Shown piece after piece: positions 4,969 to 6,244 of a stretch of 6,244 bases of DNA (its first letter is position 1; every line of letters begins with the position of its first letter). The stretch is from the NCBI GenBank assembly GCA_019090295.1, contig JAHRWG010000296.1:1-6244 (forward strand). Reading direction: 5' to 3'. The DNA is from Cycloclasticus sp. GTDB lineage: Bacteria > Pseudomonadota > Gammaproteobacteria > Methylococcales > Cycloclasticaceae. Both the position numbers and the translations under genes were made by a program. The notes beneath the pieces are model-generated. The model searched no databases. It had not been told where the DNA came from and was given only the letters and a program-made list of their open reading frames with translations.

Positions 4969-6228
4969 ATGAGTTATAAAGTTTTTGCACGTAAATGGCG
5001 ACCATTAAATTTTGCTCAAATTGTTGGGCAAGAACATGTTGTGCGAGCCCTTGTTAATGCGTTAGAAAATAAGCGTCTGCATCATGCCTATTTATTTACG
5101 GGGACGCGTGGAGTTGGTAAAACAACCATTGCACGAGTGCTTGCTAAAGCGCTTAACTGCCCTAATCTAAATGGTGCTGAGCCATGTGGCCAGTGTGAAA
5201 CATGTTTAGACGTTGACCAAGGCCGTTACCCAGACCTAATTGAGGTGGATGCCGCCTCTAGAACTGGGGTCGATGACACGCGCGACTTACTCGATAATGT
5301 TCAGTACTTGCCCAGCCGTGGCCAATATAAAATTTACCTCATCGATGAAGTTCACATGTTTTCTAAAAGCAGTTTCAACGCTTTATTGAAAACACTGGAA
5401 GAGCCTCCCGAACATGTCAAGTTTTTACTGGCAACAACCGACCCACAAAAAATGCCAGTCACCGTGTTGTCGAGGTGCTTGCAATTTAACCTTAAGCGAT
5501 TGCTGCCTAAGCAAATTGAAGGTCAGTTTGAAACTATTTTGCAGGCTGAAGGCTTGGAGTACGAGTTAGCTGCCACAGGGTTGTTGGCTAAAGCCGCTGA
5601 TGGAAGCATGCGTGATGGTTTAAGCTTACTGGATCAGGCCATTGTTCATGGCAGTGGCGGTCTGGTTGAAGCTGAGGTCTTAGACATGCTGGGTAGCGTA
5701 GCCCGGGAGCCGTTATTGGCTTTAGTGGACGCCTTGTTAACACAAAAAGGTACCGAGGTATTATCTAGCATAGAGGCCTTAGATGAGTTTGCTCCAGACT
5801 ATGAAGAAGTGCTGCAATCATTGCTGGTTTATTTGCATCAAATAGCTATCTGCCAAATGGCAGCATCGGGGGATGAGGATGCATCAATTAAGCGCTTTGC
5901 TAATGCGTTAACAACTGAAGATGTTCAGCTGTATTACCAAATAGCACTGATAGGCCAAAAAGACTTAGCTCTCGCGCCAACACCTAGAGTTGGTTTTGAA
6001 ATGGTTTTACTGCGCATGTTGACGTTTACCCCTCTTGCACCCACGGAGTTGATTCATAGTACAGAAGGCTCGGTAACTAATGAGGTTGAAAAGCCGCAGC
6101 AGATAAGCCCGCCGACAGTAGCGGACAATGTGGTTAAAAGTCCCGCAGAAACAACGCGAAAAACTCCGCCATTAACCGTTGGGAAAAGGACGCCACGATT
6201 GGTCGTTCCCGAAAAAAAAAAACTCTGA
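4969..6228 (+). CDS. dnaX: DNA polymerase III subunit gamma/tau (clamp loader ATPase), gamma-length frame
   Basis: DnaX is the motor of the clamp loader, which opens the beta clamp and loads it on primed DNA; tau also links polymerases to the DnaB helicase. Visible features are the canonical MSYKVFARKWRP start, Walker A GTRGVGKT (45-52), zinc-binding Cys64, 73, 76 and 79, Walker B LIDE with Asp126-Glu127, and the SRC motif (168-170) with arginine finger Arg169, positions identical to E. coli. Domain III extends to about residue 360 and a Pro/Thr/Lys-rich linker follows. The frame ends at residue 419 with EKKKL and TGA, close to the 431 residues of E. coli gamma. The C-terminal tau domains IV-V would lie beyond the window, in another frame. 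No Shine-Dalgarno is evident before the ATG, but the N-terminus fits the family exactly. Confidence 0.95.
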   Translation: MSYKVFARKWRPLNFAQIVGQEHVVRALVNALENKRLHHAYLFTGTRGVGKTTIARVLAKALNCPNLNGAEPCGQCETCLDVDQGRYPDLIEVDAASRTGVDDTRDLLDNVQYLPSRGQYKIYLIDEVHMFSKSSFNALLKTLEEPPEHVKFLLATTDPQKMPVTVLSRCLQFNLKRLLPKQIEGQFETILQAEGLEYELAATGLLAKAADGSMRDGLSLLDQAIVHGSGGLVEAEVLDMLGSVAREPLLALVDALLTQKGTEVLSSIEALDEFAPDYEEVLQSLLVYLHQIAICQMAASGDEDASIKRFANALTTEDVQLYYQIALIGQKDLALAPTPRVGFEMVLLRMLTFTPLAPTELIHSTEGSVTNEVEKPQQISPPTVADNVVKSPAETTRKTPPLTVGKRTPRLVVPEKKKL

Positions 6229-6242
6229 AAAACCCAGAGTAG
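6211..6242 (+). promoter_or_regulatory. dnaX frameshift/slippage site: 11-A run plus stem-loop
   Basis: Eleven A residues (6212-6222) are followed at once by ACTCTG (6222-6227)/CAGAGT (6235-6240), a 6-bp stem with loop AAAAACC. This is the place and design of the dnaX recoding signal that makes tau and gamma from one gene. As written, frame 0 stops at TGA 6226-6228 and the -1 frame stops at TAG 6240-6242; only the +1 frame (AAC TCT GAA AAA CCC AGA GTA GCA) is open to the window edge. With 10 A residues frame 0 would be tau and a -1 slip would give gamma, as in E. coli. Long A runs also allow RNA polymerase slippage, as known for Thermus dnaX. Confidence 0.8.
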
Positions 6243-6244
6243 CA

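Noticed and set aside
6212..6240. Intrinsic terminator on the minus strand (CTCTG/CAGAG stem followed by 11 T)
   Set aside because: It has terminator form on the minus strand, but no minus-strand gene is being ended there. The same bases are explained by the dnaX recoding signal, and the stem is short and GC-poor.

Overview
The window looks like a moderately AT-rich stretch of a gammaproteobacterial chromosome. The evidence is a RapA C-terminus, a YaaA, a RegB/RegA (PrrB/PrrA, RoxS/RoxR)-type two-component pair, and a 4.5S SRP RNA gene directly upstream of dnaX, an arrangement familiar from Gammaproteobacteria. A marine Oceanospirillales-like host is my best guess, but it rests on overall protein resemblance and not on a diagnostic marker. 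No phage, insertion sequence, CRISPR array, tRNA or rRNA was seen, so this is core-genome territory.

Layout from left to right: the 3' end of rapA (+) runs in from outside and meets yaaA (-) tail to tail, with a short inverted repeat at the junction. yaaA is divergent from phaB (+), an acetoacetyl-CoA reductase gene with a near-consensus sigma-70 promoter and a strong Shine-Dalgarno. phaB converges on a small stand-alone gene (-) for a degenerate GGDEF domain, and an A-run/hairpin/T-run bidirectional terminator lies between them. Divergent from the GGDEF gene is the regB-regA two-component operon (+). After about 140 bp comes the 4.5S RNA gene ffs (+), then about 80 bp of structured spacer, then dnaX (+), whose gamma-length reading frame ends 16 bases before the window does.

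How the genes relate: RegB and RegA are a redox-responsive kinase/regulator pair. ffs provides the RNA of the signal recognition particle, and dnaX encodes the clamp-loader tau/gamma subunits of DNA polymerase III. The other genes are independent units: RapA recycles RNA polymerase, YaaA belongs to peroxide defence, and PhaB reduces acetoacetyl-CoA for polyhydroxybutyrate synthesis.

Three points deserve attention. (1) The regB kinase is interrupted by one in-frame TGA while everything around it stays in frame and conserved. (2) The dnaX frameshift site has 11 consecutive A residues, so the unshifted frame gives the short gamma form and the long tau form would need a net one-base skip, the reverse of the E. 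coli logic; a homopolymer sequencing error would explain it equally well. (3) A perfect 15-bp inverted repeat with a 25-nt spacer lies inside the regB coding sequence. I found no wholly new multigene system.
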